Below are positions 36,181 through 48,480 of a DNA stretch of 64,000 bases, piece by piece. The notes beneath the pieces are model-generated. The model saw nothing but the letters and a program-made list of their open reading frames with translations. It did not search any database and was not told the origin of the DNA. A program made the translations under genes and the position numbers. How positions within the stretch are numbered: the stretch's first letter is position 1; each line of letters opens with the position of its first letter. Origin of the DNA: Anthonomus grandis grandis (lineage: Eukaryota; Arthropoda; Insecta; Coleoptera; Curculionidae); the NCBI RefSeq assembly GCF_022605725.1, contig NC_065551.1, positions 24,862,001 through 24,926,000 on the forward strand, in the 5' to 3' direction.

Positions 36181-37101
36181 AGTATCTCGAAACAAGTTGA
36201 GAAATGTAATTTGAAATTATTGCTTGTAACCTATAATTATTTTAAGAAATTTTTTGTGCAAGAATCTACTTCCTATTTAAAATTTTCATCGATCTAGCCA
36301 CGGCAGATACATTTTATGAAGTGGTATACTACCGTTCAAGTACCTCCGAAAACCCATCAATTTTACGCTACTATCTTGATCAAAAAAGACACGATGATGT
36401 CGAAAGTGCATTGTCTTCCTTCCCATAACTACTAAAATATGTCTTTATACGCCGCACATACAGAAACGGCTCTGTGAGAAAATATAGGAGTTTTATGGTA
36501 ATAAAAGGTCTTTGTGGCGACTTGATTGATTTCCCTTGGTCTACGACTTGATAGTAGTATATATGAGTAGATAAGTTAAAAGCTAAGATCGATATGTGAG
36601 AAACAACTCTTTTTTTCAGATCATTATTTAAAAAAATTTAAATATTTTTTTGACTTCAATAACCACTATTACTTTTATTATTACAAAATAACTAGACTTT
36701 GCTTTTAGATTACTCCAAACCTACTGAATATACAAAAATCAATACTGCCATCTACAAATTAATTCTATAGATGATAACCTTTAACTAATTATATTTTTCA
36801 TTATTTTAAAATAGGCCTATATTATTAGGTACATAAACAAAATTATATAAACTCATTAAACATTCTAAGTAAATTCATATTTTTAAGCGAACATATCATA
36901 AAATAAATATAAAATCATGTTTATTAATTTTTTTTAATTATCATTATTTAAATTAAAAATTAAATCAATATTAATTTGCAATACTGCATCAATAAAACCT
37001 TGCTGTCTCCTTCTCTATCAACGTCAAAATTTTCATTTATTACTGCACAATATAACTCAACTAACGAGTAACAAAAAGAAAAACTAAGAGAGTTACAAAA
37101 A

Positions 37102-38060
37102 CTAACAGGGGCTTAATTGATATTGCTTAAACTTAAGCTTAGAAAAGGATTTTTTATTTAGTATTGTTAATTCAATAGGCAATGAATTGTATAGCTTAAT
37201 GGTATTAAAAGTAAACCAGCACGATATGATGATAAAGAAATGTTATTCAGCATGTTATAAATTAAAATTTAGGGGCTAGTAGAAATGACGGGTTTAATAG
37301 AATGAAACTTCCTATACGTATCCATTTTAACCAGTTTTAAATTTTTAACAGTATCAGAAATGTGATTATATTTTTGTATTCCAAATATTATCCGTAAGCA
37401 GATATTTTGTACCAGAACAGATCATAATTAAGATTACAATAACTAAAATTGGACCAAAGATTCATAAAGCATCTGACATTATTAAATAAGGTTTTCAATG
37501 ATAAAAATAAATTCTGATTTACTGTACTAATACTGAATTACTGAATCATTCATTTTACATATTCACCAAATCTCAATTTAGTATCCAGAATAAGAGCTAA
37601 TTTCTTTACATTATCAGCCTTACTTAATAAATTTATATCCTAATTTATTAAATAGTCTGTTTGAATAATCCTTATGCTGAAAATAAATACAAATTTGAGT
37701 ATGATCTGCAAAAGCTCCTAATTTAAAATATTTTGAAGACGACTTAAGTATATTACAAGTAGAGATAATAAACAACAAGAACCCCAAAATAGAATCTTGA
37801 GGCACTCCATATAAGATTTTAACCTCATCAGAAAAAGAATTATTTAAAAATATTTTTTTAAATCTATTTCGAAAATATGATTTAATTAGCTCGACCGACT
37901 GATTCAGAAATCCATAATAGTTAAGTTTGGCTAATAAAAAATAGTGATTGATCATATCGAACGCGAGGGAAAAGTCTAAAAGTTTAAGTGCCGCTGTCAA
38001 TTTCTTATGTATTGACGCTATTATGTCATCAGTGACAGTGACAGAGGTAACCCACGCTGA
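37102..38060 (-). pseudogene. LINE retrotransposon 3' half (reverse transcriptase to C-terminus)
   Basis: The best-preserved part, 38000-37620, is open for 126 codons. It reads LLDFSLAFDMINHYFLLAKL, then GVPQDSILGFLLFI, then FADHTQIC, where the catalytic FADD aspartate has become histidine. Before it, VTDDIIASIHKK (about 38040-38005) is the upstream RT helix. After it, frame-broken pieces follow (VKKLALILDTKL near 37600) down to KLYNSLPIELT and a stop at 37102-37104, matching the usual LINE C-terminal domain. So it is a 5'-truncated, decayed copy of a CR1/Jockey-type LINE. Confidence 0.8.
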
Positions 38061-38383
38061 TTTTATGAAATAATTTTATTTACATTGTAATATGCAATCA
38101 ACTGGTTATATTCAATTAACTGCTTATATTTTATTTTTATATTTTTTAAAAACGTTTCATAAAACTGCCAAAATATTTATTACTCTCAGGTCTCTGAATA
38201 TAAATTAATTTTTTTTAATTTTGGTAAAGGTTTACCTATCGAGATTCTCACTGACTGGGAAAGTAATTCTATTCTATGCAAGGATTAATTAAATACTTGA
38301 TGAAAACATCCAAAAATGAACTGCAATACTTTAACACTTTTCCATTAAATCCATTAACCCGGTGAAGCATTAATTCAAAGTGG

Positions 38384-39462
38384 AGAAAGAAACTAGTGGT
38401 TGCTAAAAAATTACTATACTAGTGGGTTGTCTGATATTTGTAGTTAAAATATTAAGTTGATCATAAAAAAACTAAGGGTTTCTAAAAAAATACTAGTGGA
38501 TCATATAATCAACATATTCGAAAATATACAGGGAATTACAAAATTTGGTATAAAAAAAAATTTGGAAATAAATTATTTGGAATACTAGGTATAATTATGC
38601 GTTAAATATTTTGAAAATTTGCAAGTCTCCGTTTTTTTGAGTTTTGCGCAATCACGTCCTACTTAATTTTTTAACGAGATGCTGTTGCTAGATTTTTAAA
38701 TTTCTTGTTGTGAACTTAAGATGGAAGCTATCAGAAGGGTACGCTCTCTTGAATTCTCCCCTATAATTAGATTTATACCATTTTTCAAATGCAAAATGAA
38801 AAGAGCACTTAAAAAACAGGGACTTGCAGTGTTCAGGACGCATAACCTGTAGTCACGATTCCAAATACCCGATTTTCTTGAAGCGGATTTGCGCGGATGT
38901 AGGAGGTACATTCTAGGACGCATCTTTATAGGGAAAAAAGTCTTATTTTGTTTTCAACAATACTCTCTTAAAATATTTGCACCGAATTTTGTAAGGCCCT
39001 GTATAATGGAAAAAACTAGCGGTTCCTAAGAAAACTAGTGGGTTATTTTCATAGTTTTGATGTTATTATGAAACAAACGAAAGGTTTCTAAAAAAATTAC
39101 TAGTGAGCCATAAATGAAACAAAAAATACGTAATGTATAATGGAAGAAATTAGCAGTTCTTGAAAAGAAACTAGTGGGTTATCATTGTATTTAAAATAAA
39201 AACAGCAATCATGAAAAAAACTAGGGGTTTCTAAAAAAATTACTAGTGTATTAAGTTAAAAAATCGTTTATCGTGAAAAAAACTAGAGGTTTTTAAAAAT
39301 ATTACCAGTGAGTCGCCATACAGTGAACATAATTTAAAGTATATGAAGAAATAAACTAGGGACATCTACAGATATCACTAAAGGTTTTTCGTATTTTCAA
39401 TATATAAATGATTACATCAAGAAACCTACTAAGGGTTCCTAGCAAAATACTAAACAGTTTTT
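38384..39462 (+). repeat. Interrupted array of about nine CTAG-rich units, period near 70 bp
   Basis: A core of about 40 bases resembling gaaaaaaactag(n)ggtttct followed by aaaaaaattactagtg recurs at 38384, 38461, 39007, 39069, 39141, 39211, 39272, 39342 and 39418. Cores are separated by 20-35 bases of dissimilar sequence, and the last two are the most decayed. A 473-bp MITE splits the array between the second and third units. No known family recognised. Confidence 0.7.
38529..39001. mobile_element. 473-bp MITE with TA target duplication (Tc1/mariner type)
   Basis: The left end reads TA|CAGGGAATTACAAAATTTGG; the right end, reverse complemented, reads TA|CAGGGCCTTACAAAATTCGG. About 21 of 26 terminal bases match. 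Both ends are flanked by TA (38527-38528, 39002-39003). The interior has no transposase; a 75-codon minus frame (38696-38923) is not recognised. A non-autonomous element moved by a mariner-type transposase is the natural reading. Confidence 0.75.
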
Positions 39463-42051
39463 GTACTTGGGTGCATAAAAGAATCAAACAATTTCTAAAT
39501 GAATACTTACTTTGAGAAGAAAAATTTAGGAGTAGGTTTTAAAATAACTACCACTTCCTAAAATCTTTTTTCGATATAAAAGTCGGATTTAAAATAAACA
39601 GAAGTAAAAATTCTGAGCTTTTTATAGTAATCCTACGCATGTAGGATATCAGTTACCTTAAAATTTCGCAATGATGCATGTCTTTGCCTCACTAAAACTT
39701 TAATGTCATCATGGAGCTTCGGTTTATTTATTCTTGACTTCTAAGTGGTGCACGCTTATTAAAAATAGAATGAAGTAGCTGATTAAATAATGAAATCTTA
39801 TTATCTATAGTTTTTTCACATATTACCTTAAGAGCATTTATTGATTAAATATTAGCGTAAAAAGCATCGACATTAAAATTGTCAAAATTGTGCGCAGGGG
39901 CTCAAGAAGAGAAGTGGAAGGACTACTTGTGTAATTTTTGCAAATTTAGAATTTTTGTGTTATTACTATCCAGAAATTTTTTTTAGATACAGTGTTATTT
40001 TGTGTATGAAAAACATTTTAACGTACAATTTATTATTGCATTTAACTATCGTTTAATGCTTGGTCCCATGTATAAGATGCATGTCACAAGGTACACGAGC
40101 CTAGTGTATCGGGGACCACTATGCAATAGTTTTGTATTCTATTTTTGTTTTTTTTTATTAAGAAATTATAATAAATTATCAAATTCGATTTTCTACTAAG
40201 GGGTATCATCAATAGCTAAACATGTTATTTAAAGACGGAAAATGGTAGTAAAAAAATAAAAACTTATGAAAAATGGCTCAAGGTACAACAGTTTTCCCTA
40301 GACAGTTTTAAAATCTAAAACAGAAAGAAATTTGAAATACAATAAAAGGTTTTTACTGTTAATATGAAAACTGACATGCGCTATTTTAAAAGTAACCAAA
40401 CTTCAGCTGCACATTTGGTAAGAAAACACCCCAAAAATATACTCAAGATTTCGCAATTTAACTAAAAAGTCAATAGATTTACCGTTTGTACTTTTGCAAT
40501 TAAGAAAATACAATTTTTAATATATTGTTGAAAAATCTATATTTAAATTCCAAATTTTAAAAAATAAAAAAAGAACACTAAAATTTCTATATCAAAACAG
40601 GCATTCTTTACTTCAATTGGCTCGGACATCGAACTGCGCGTTTGGTTTTATAATAATAATAGCAAGTTAAAAAAAAATTAATTTCTCACCCCCAGGCAAT
40701 GTTATTTCTCAATAAAAATTTGGATTTAAACGACTATTGCATAATATATTTAAATATAAATAAGATGCGGTCCTGTTCAAAAGTAACATTGAATGGCGCA
40801 TTCAACATTTAACATATTAGACGAAGAAACAACGTTGGGCGTAGCACCGATATACAGAATAACATTCCTATATTTATTGTCGATCAAGGCTAGCGGCTTC
40901 ATGCAGATTTTTTTGTTTAAATTATTGTTGCAAACCGAAGAATCTATGCCATTTCTAGATTTTAATCGCCATATAAGTTACGATGCTGGCTGAAGTTTAA
41001 TATAGGCTGTCTTGTATATTAATATTGTATAATCGCCCTGTCATGTGACCAGTAAAATTAGGTTTAAAATTAACTATTACCACATAAGTATATTAATACT
41101 TTTTTTATTTAATAAATAATAAGAAAATCTTACAATAATAATTATTTGTTATAAAGTTAAACGTGTTTTCAGCTCCATTTAACTTTACGCATGATATTTG
41201 ATTAAAAATTTAATTTAGATAGTCCACTTCGCTATTACGAAGATAATAGTCGTGATTAAACAATTTCCTGGGAATATTTGTTTTGACTAGATAAATGGTT
41301 CTTATTAGGCTGAAACTGCCAACAAAAGAACGTAATATTGAATCGGTAACCGTGACAAATAGATGAAGGTAATGATTGTTTTCTCGTTGGGTCTTGTGAC
41401 ATTTACGCATTTTGAGAAAGTTGGAAAAAAGTGAAGCATTTCTAATTAAAAACATAAACAAGAGCCATATTCTATTAAATTATGCAGTAAAAATAATTTA
41501 ATACTTTTTTTTTGACAAGAAGCAATACAAATTCCATCTATAATAATATAGATATAATAATACTTATAATAATATATAAATATACTTATAATAATATAGA
41601 TAGTAATTTAAAAATGAAAAGCTGATTTGTAAAAAAAAAAAAAGAAAAGTTAAATTTTTTATGATGTTCAGGTTTCTACACCTGTATGCTAGGAAATTAC
41701 TAGGAAAATAAAAATTAAATATCTTTAGACTCTATCTCGTAATAATAAATAAATCCAGATGTCAATAAAACTGCCTAAAACAATTAGTCAAATCTTCATA
41801 AAAATTACACGAAGCAATTTAACACTATAAAGATGTCACATAAATAATTAATATACCGAGTGTATTTAAATATCTGTAGCGCCTTGTATTCAAATGAAGT
41901 GAGAAAATTATGCGGCGTATTAAAACAATATAAAATTATGTAACGACAATGTAATGAACGTGTTTTTTCTTATCATCCCTGTAAACAATGATGCATTAAT
42001 GTATAAATTGCTTTTGATCTATGTGTTTTCAAATTTTCATTTTTTTTTCAG
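39463..42051. other. AT-rich stretch without recognised genes
   Basis: No domain recognised. A small imperfect AT tandem repeat (cttataataatatagat-like, about three copies) lies at 41536-41605. Open frames at 40002-40199, 40793-40993 and 41210-41461 show no known motif. Confidence 0.4.
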
Positions 42052-42355
42052 GTCAGTACCAGCCACATCCGTTTCGAAGTAAAAGTGCAGACAACCAAAT
42101 AAGTTATTACGGATCTGTAAAGTGAGCTCGTGTTGCAGAATTTAGCGGTAAAAAAAAGGGAATTCCTTTTCGTCCGTGGTCTATGTTGAATCGAATCTAG
42201 ATCTAGTAACCTCCTGACCTTCGTACACTTGTACACAGTTATTTGTTGCATAAAGGCACGTTCCTTTAAGAGTACACAAGCTTTAAATGAAATTACTAAG
42301 AAGCCATGCACGATCTAATGCTAAGAGCTTAAGTTCGAGTGATATTTATTAAATA
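42052..42355 (+). other. Possible exon behind a strong splice acceptor
   Basis: A pyrimidine tract ending tttttttttcag (AG at 42050-42051) precedes a stretch distinctly GC-richer than its flanks. Reading gt|CAG TAC CAG CCA gives about 23 codons (QYQPHPFRSKSADNQ and on) before TGA at about 42122. A donor-like gtaaga follows at 42356. It could be a terminal coding exon, an alternative exon or chance. The peptide is not recognised. Confidence 0.2.
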
Positions 42356-43387
42356 GTAAGAATTATTGGTTTTAGATGGAATATCCTACTTAAGATATAA
42401 ATTATAGGAATTATACTGATTAGTGGCATTTTGACTAAGTAGAATATTTTATTTTAGCATTTTATATTTTTAACATTGGATGGGGCACAAACAGTAAGGA
42501 AAATAAAATATAAAGTTTTTCCATTAATTAAGCTCTCGTCGCAATATGTTTTTTTTTTTAAATTGTAATATAAAAAAAAGTGAGAAAGTTACATTTTCAT
42601 AATTATACCTCGATCTCAGTCTGTGGCATCATAAAGAATGCTAATAAAATGACGTTACTTTACTATTGAAGTTGTGTAAACTATGCATGAAAAGCATAAT
42701 TTCTAGATAGTCTATATAGTACCTAATATTAAGCTAAAATCTGACAGGAAAAAAATTTAAATTTTGAATTTCAATTCTTTTATCCCCATGTGAATCTAAA
42801 GTATCATAACGAATAGTAATAAAATATTAAAGTTTATATTATAGTTAAGTTTACCACAGGAGGAAAGCAACATTTTCACATAATCCAATCAGTCAAATTT
42901 AAAATACAGTGATATAGGAAAAACGTGTATATTAGTCTAACGTATCAGAAATAATTCCAATAAAATAGAACTTATTTTTTATTACAATTATAAAAAATAC
43001 ATGAAAAAATCATAATTTCTTTATGAATAAGCACTTAAACACCTTACCAATGGATCGAATAGCGCTATCTCGACCTCTTGGAGAAGGAAAACTCATGGAT
43101 ATCATCAGGCTGCTATATAGCCAAATAACCAGTCTGCGATCATACTTTTAGAAACAGGCATCGTGTTGTTGCATCGTGCAATATACCATGTAGAGCTCGC
43201 AACACATTTGCGATTCAGTAAACAAGAGGTAGGGATGCCTCATAAGCCTCTGCATGAACGACCGAATAAAGTAAGTCAGGATTATGTCGACAGTATCGCG
43301 TCACCTGTATAAAGTTACAAATGTCGCTATGGATTACAGGTGCAGAAAACCATACAACAATTGACTGGAAGCTGTCAGGCATTCACT
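42356..43387. other. No recognised feature
   Basis: AT-rich to about 43040, then more complex sequence (43050-43320) that probably belongs to the 5' side of the LINE fragment which follows; its translation could not be aligned by eye. Confidence 0.35.
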
Positions 43388-43832
43388 GGCACAGAATACA
43401 AAGAGAGGCACGATTCAATGGGGAAGACACTGAATCAAGAACTGGCAAAGCCTTTAAAATTCATTCAGAAGAACAATCTCTTCTTCTACAAGTACATTCT
43501 TTAGTATTCCAGTATAGCTATAATTATTGTGTTCAAAAATACCAACTATAAGCTATGCTGGGATCGCAGTGTTCTCACAGATATCACAGGCAGAGGCATA
43601 ATAGACTAGATCTCATTCTTATAGGTATAAGTGCTAGGCAGACAACTCTCGTCGACGTAGCAGTAGCAAATAACAGCAATATACTTGATAAATGCAATAA
43701 GATCGCCAAGCAAAGAGATTTGGAAATACACGTAAAGATGGAAAAGGTCCACACGGCCCCAATTATTATTTTAACATCAGGTGCTATCCTAAAAGTCCTT
43801 CTTAAGCTATTTGGGCCTAGTGAATACCTTTA
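43388..43832 (+). pseudogene. LINE retrotransposon C-terminal fragment
   Basis: GTEYKERHDSMGKTLNQELA and KPLKFIQKNNLFFYKYI (43388-43498), NTNYKLCWDRSVLTD (about 43535-43580, another frame) and ARQTTLVDVAVANNSNI then APIIILTSGAILK (43640-43800) follow the order of the post-RT region of insect LINE polyproteins ending in a '(L/I)IDVAIPN ... PIIIS.TG.IPK' domain. Three frames are used, so it has at least two frameshifts plus stops. The last 92 codons are open from 43555 and stop at 43831-43833. RT is missing. Confidence 0.7.
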
Positions 43833-45719
43833 ATGTAAAAGGAACTTACAAATAAATTAATTCCTATTTTAAGAATACAGCTAACATAATAATTAGTATT
43901 TGCTATAAGCTGATACGTTAGACTATAACAAATTTATATAATATACTCTAAAATTGTTTTTATATGTATAAGTTTACATTATATAAGAAAATCACAAACG
44001 CACGCAAATATAAAAAAAAGAAGGAAAAATAATTTAAAAAATATATGATTATAAATTGATCGTAAAACAATACTCTTTAGTATACGTTTATACGCAGGCG
44101 GGGGGCAGGCAACTTAGATTGAAATTTATGAAACTGAAAATTATCCAACCACATCAACTTACGCATCTTAGCATCTTTATTAAAAAGATGTATTTGACTA
44201 TATAGTTAAACTAATAAAGCATTTGGTTTGTATTAAAACAGAAACTGTATCAGATTTCTTACATTTTGTTATTTCGCCTATTTCTTACAGTAATAAATAA
44301 GTAAAAAATTTGCAGATGGAAGCGTCTAAAAAAAAACTTTTTAGTTACCAATTTAACCAACTTAACAGGCATTCTTGCTGCGTTTTAATTAATAATAATG
44401 GAAAAGATCATTGGGAATTTATACAGGTAGCAAAATATTTTAAATTTAATACATCTCCACCATATATCTTCTACATTGCTTAACGATTCACAAAGCACAG
44501 CACTCTTTGACACTTGACAAAAGATCTTAAAAGAAATAATGCGGCGAACACATCAAAAATTACGAAAAAAAAACCTTTGTTTCAGTGCCGCCGTAAATCG
44601 CCTCCTATTCTTTCTCTGAGCACGATTTCGGCGGCTAATATCAAAGGCGAATCAAAACGACATCTTTCACCTTAAGCATTTAGGTCTCGTCGTAGTAGGC
44701 GTTTATCTAATTGCCGATTTCAGTTGTTTTCACAGCCGGCTGCTTTTTCGGCACGTTATTCTACAAGAAGATGTGATTTCTAGATTAAGATGGTGCTCAA
44801 ACATCTCCTGATTGGCCACGCGGATGGATTGTATGCTTGCTTCTCTTTTTATGGGGTTGTAAAGTAGTAAGTTGATGTAAAGTAGTAAGAAAAATGTGGT
44901 AAATTAGTTTCTGTAACACAATGTGTTGGAAATGTACCATAATGACTTTATGAATAGAAGAACCTAGTATGCTTACATTATAGATGATTTAATTTAAAGA
45001 ATCAGAGTGCGATTAACATTACGAGAAACTACAATTTAAATCTTAATGATATTAGGTTTGTCTAATGTAGTGGATCAAATTACGTAAAAATTATTATATT
45101 AGGAATGTTAAGGTTTATTAAAAGAATGAAATAAGGCAGAAGTGATAAGAAATTTAGGTAAATGGTGGCATCATAAGTTAATTAGATGAGTTGGTGAACG
45201 TCTTCAAATGATATTTTGTGCTGAATAAGTCGCTTTTTATAATGTTTATCATGTGATTATTTTTATTTGTTCCATCCATCTCTTTCATGATCTGCATGGC
45301 ATTTTCACGCCTCGAGTTATCCAAAAAATCTGAGGTATGACCAGAATATAGTCATGATCACGGATATGGCGTTTTCTTTATGCCGAATTCTATGATTTCG
45401 GTGTGTGCGGTGTGTCGTCTATGCTATGCACAGCAGGCATTGGTACTCCTAATTGCTCAAAAGCATTGATTATGTTCCTGCCTGTCTTTTTAATTGTACA
45501 AGTTTTGGCTATGTTAATTGCTGTCATTTGTATTATTCTTTATTTGGTGTTTGAAGTTATGCCTGTGACTTTCCAATTTGTCAGCTATGTGGTTGTAGGC
45601 ATGGCATTGGCATTTCTCCATCATCTCATATTTCAGGATTCTTTGGATCTTCTATTTGCTAGCTTTTGTTTTCATTAAGATATTGGATAAACGAAATTAA
45701 GTGAGAGGGCGCTTAGAGT
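43833..45719. other. AT-rich stretch with one GC-richer island
   Basis: The island at about 44560-44790 (ccgccgtaaatcgcctcc, cacagccggctgctttttcgg) has no coding signal and may be regulatory. 45100-45719 may be the 3' continuation of the RTE element to the right, but I could not place it. The 91-codon plus frame at 45403-45678 looks hydrophobic only because of T-rich composition. Confidence 0.35.
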
Positions 45720-46980
45720 TTTCTAAAACTTATCTTATTTTTCTGAATCAAACGTCTTGTGCTAGTCAACCAAGCATAGATATGTCTTTATGTTGTGTTT
45801 GCGCTCTTTTTCAATAAGCTGTGGTGTGCTTAAGATTTATTCGCGCATGTATTTTCCGGGCATTTAACCTGTTTGTTCATGCGGTATCTGATGAATAAAA
45901 TATGACTTTATGCGTTCGTTAATTGTATTGAGTAGTACTTTGCTGACCTATGCTATCAGTGCAACCATCATCTAGTTATTGCAGTTCCTGTGTGGTAAGT
46001 TTTTATAAAAGGGTTTAATGATTGATTCACACCAGTTTTGTAGCCACTTTTCTAACTATCATATCGTTTGGCATATTGCGTGTATTAGGTCGATTCTGAT
46101 TTCTCCTGTAGTCTTGATGATGACTTGTTGTGTATTATATGTATCATAGGGTCATCAAATAGGTTACCATTGTCTCTACATTTTTAAGTAAATTGCTGTT
46201 CGAATCGTGTATACTTTTTGTGTATGATTTGAACTCGAGCTAGATTTAAGTGTTTTTACTCTATCGGTAAGTTTGATTTAGCGACTTCTCTCCTTTCTTC
46301 TAGCTTTTGTATATTTTCTTCGTCATCTATTTTTTTACGCTTTTGTCATCTTGTTTGCATTTCTCTGCTGCTTTCCATGTTTTTGTTTCCTGCCAGATTT
46401 GATTTGACTTTTTGCAATTGTCTCGTTTATTACTTTCCTGTCTGGTTTAATTACTTACCTTGCCTATAATTCTTATTAAAATGCTTTTTCTGTTTCGGGT
46501 TTCTATGATTTTCTTATTATTATTTTACTTTTTTGTTGTTGTGTTGAGTTTAATTTCAAAGTCAATCTGTAGTAGATATTTCATGACCTAACACACATTG
46601 GATGCTTGATTTTGCCTTTCCGTTGATGATCAATGTCTTCTATCTCATTTCTATCATTTTAATTGGAATCCAAACTCTTCTGCGCAAAATCTTCTTGGCT
46701 AAGATCTACGTCGAGCGTTTTCGTGCATGAAGGTTGTGTTTATTAAAATAAGATCATTTTCTATACCGAACTAAATAAGTCACTCACCTCTTTCATTCCT
46801 CCTTCCCAAACTATAATTCCCTATTATTCTGTGCAATTTTCGCATTAAAATCCCCGGTTATTACCAAGATTTTTTTGTTCGATGTATCGCGTATGATTTG
46901 TTTAATGGTTCAGTGCATTTTTTCTATTTCGTTATCTCTACGTACTTCAATATTCCTTTTTATAATAAAAACGCTAGTAG
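45720..46980 (-). pseudogene. RTE-type LINE: endonuclease and partial reverse transcriptase
   Basis: On the minus strand, KKILVITGDFNAKIAQNN (about 46888-46830) is the AP-endonuclease GDFNAK motif, followed in a new frame by GNYSLGRRNERGE and IENDLILINTTFMHENARR (to about 46720). Connecting sequence with short readable runs (46450-46150) leads to LEKWLQNWCESIIKPFYKN (about 46040), ALIA and SKVLLNTINERIKSYFIHQI near 45930, then IEKERKHNIKTYLCLVD and FDSEK near 45760, matching the first third of RTE reverse transcriptase. The YADD block was not found. Many stops and frameshifts; 5' and 3' ends are unclear. Confidence 0.8.
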
Positions 46981-47839
46981 TTCATTTTTCCAGCAACTAC
47001 ATGTATCCTAAATAATACCAACGATAAAATAGATACTAAAAAAGATGTAAAAGGAGACATGTATGCAATAATACGATACGGCTACCAGGCTGGAAAAAAG
47101 CTGCACCTGGACTTACACCTCCTTATAAAAAACGTTGAGGGTACTCAGCAAAAGGAAAAGCTTTGAAGAGTTTCTACATAACCGTGGCTCGGACCCTCTC
47201 GAATCAGATGATCGAATTCATACCGCTGTAGGGCTATATATCCGTTGAAGTGAAAAGTAAGGTCAAAACGATGGAGCTAGGGGCTAGTCACAGGGAATAG
47301 TAAAGTTCTCAATGGTCTATATTCGACAGCTTAATCATTAATCTAACTAGAGCCGACTTGTACACATGCTGCTACAATGCAAGGCCCTATGACAGGAGCC
47401 TTTCATATAGGGAACCACTATGATGGACTAAAGATTATCCTCAAATAAGCAGAGCATCTACTTTTCACAAAGAGCCGTTATTTTTATTTACAACGTTTTA
47501 TATCTCCATCAAGCGTGCAGCTAAACTACTTCAGAACAGATTTATTTCTAGAAATAACATTAGTATCTCCCAGTCTGATTAATAACTGAGGTACTTATAT
47601 TAAGCATTCAGGCTCTCTGTAGCACATAGGGTATGTCTATCAAGAACCTTCACTGGATCTACTTATAAATCATAAAATCTCTTTTTATACAGAAAACCGT
47701 CACTTGGTGATAGATCCTCTAATGTTATATATGATGAACGATTATATTAAAATATAAAAAATGAAAAAAAAAAAACAGAAATTTTATTACCACAGAAAGG
47801 TAAGTCACGAAATCGCAAGAGGTAGCCGATAACTTAAAG
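46981..47839. other. Complex but unassigned sequence
   Basis: Less AT-rich than average (47040-47420), lying just 5' of the RTE relic. It could be that element's 5' UTR or another worn repeat. No motif recognised in either strand. Confidence 0.3.
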
Positions 47840-48480
47840 GCTGATCTCTAATTAATTGAAGAGTTACCTGCTAAACATAATTTAAACTTAATTTCTGACA
47901 AAACTAAACTATTCCATTATATGGAAGTGAAATCAATAGAAACTCCACTAAAAATAAATTAATTTAGAGTAAAATCTGTATTCAGCGCAAAAAGTCTTGA
48001 CTTAACTATAGACGAAGATCTCAAATTTATTGTAAATAAGAAGAAAAGCTTTTTTGTGCTTAAATATTTATAAAATATTATATGGTATATTCTTAGCTAT
48101 TTATTGGAAAAAGTTGTATATGATTTACTAGTGCTCTCATATTCTAGCTATAGGCCATGTCTTACAACTCTCAATAAACAAAAAACAGAAGGGATATAGA
48201 ATACATGATGTTGATTATTACATAGAAACAGGAAGCATGATCATATTACTAACAAAATTGTAAAATCAAATCTAGCTGGCTCAATATGGATTTACGACGG
48301 CGAAAATCTTTTTTTTTTGTCTATTATATCATAAAGTGGTTGGAATTTGAAAACCAATGACCAAGAAAGATCAATAGAGCACCCATAATAAAAAAGTGGA
48401 TGATGATCGTCAAACGGTCAAACGTCGGATGTAAAATCTAAAAAAGGGATTTTCTGGTATGTTTGATATATACAACATTT
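47840..48480 (+). pseudogene. LINE fragment downstream of the reverse transcriptase core
   Basis: Plus-strand pieces SLDLTIDEDLKFIVNKKK (about 47990-48045), YDLLVLSYSSYRPCLTTLNK (about 48118-48180) and RNRKHDHITNKI (about 48225-48260) follow the order of the thumb and post-RT region of Jockey-like LINEs ('GV.ID..LKF ... LCDSLVLSH..Y...YGPCL ... GIRK.DHIS.K'). Stops separate the pieces. The active site and endonuclease are absent. Confidence 0.6.

Noticed and set aside
38384..39462. CRISPR array
   Set aside because: Cores are too variable and spacers uneven, there are no cas genes, and the context is clearly eukaryotic with a MITE inside the array.
41536..41605. Short AT tandem repeat as a functional element
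   Set aside because: Three imperfect copies of an AT-only word are expected in DNA this AT-rich.
45403..45678. 91-codon hydrophobic frame that looks like a membrane protein
   Set aside because: It sits in T-rich DNA just beyond and antisense to the minus-strand RTE relic, and its hydrophobicity follows from T-rich codons.
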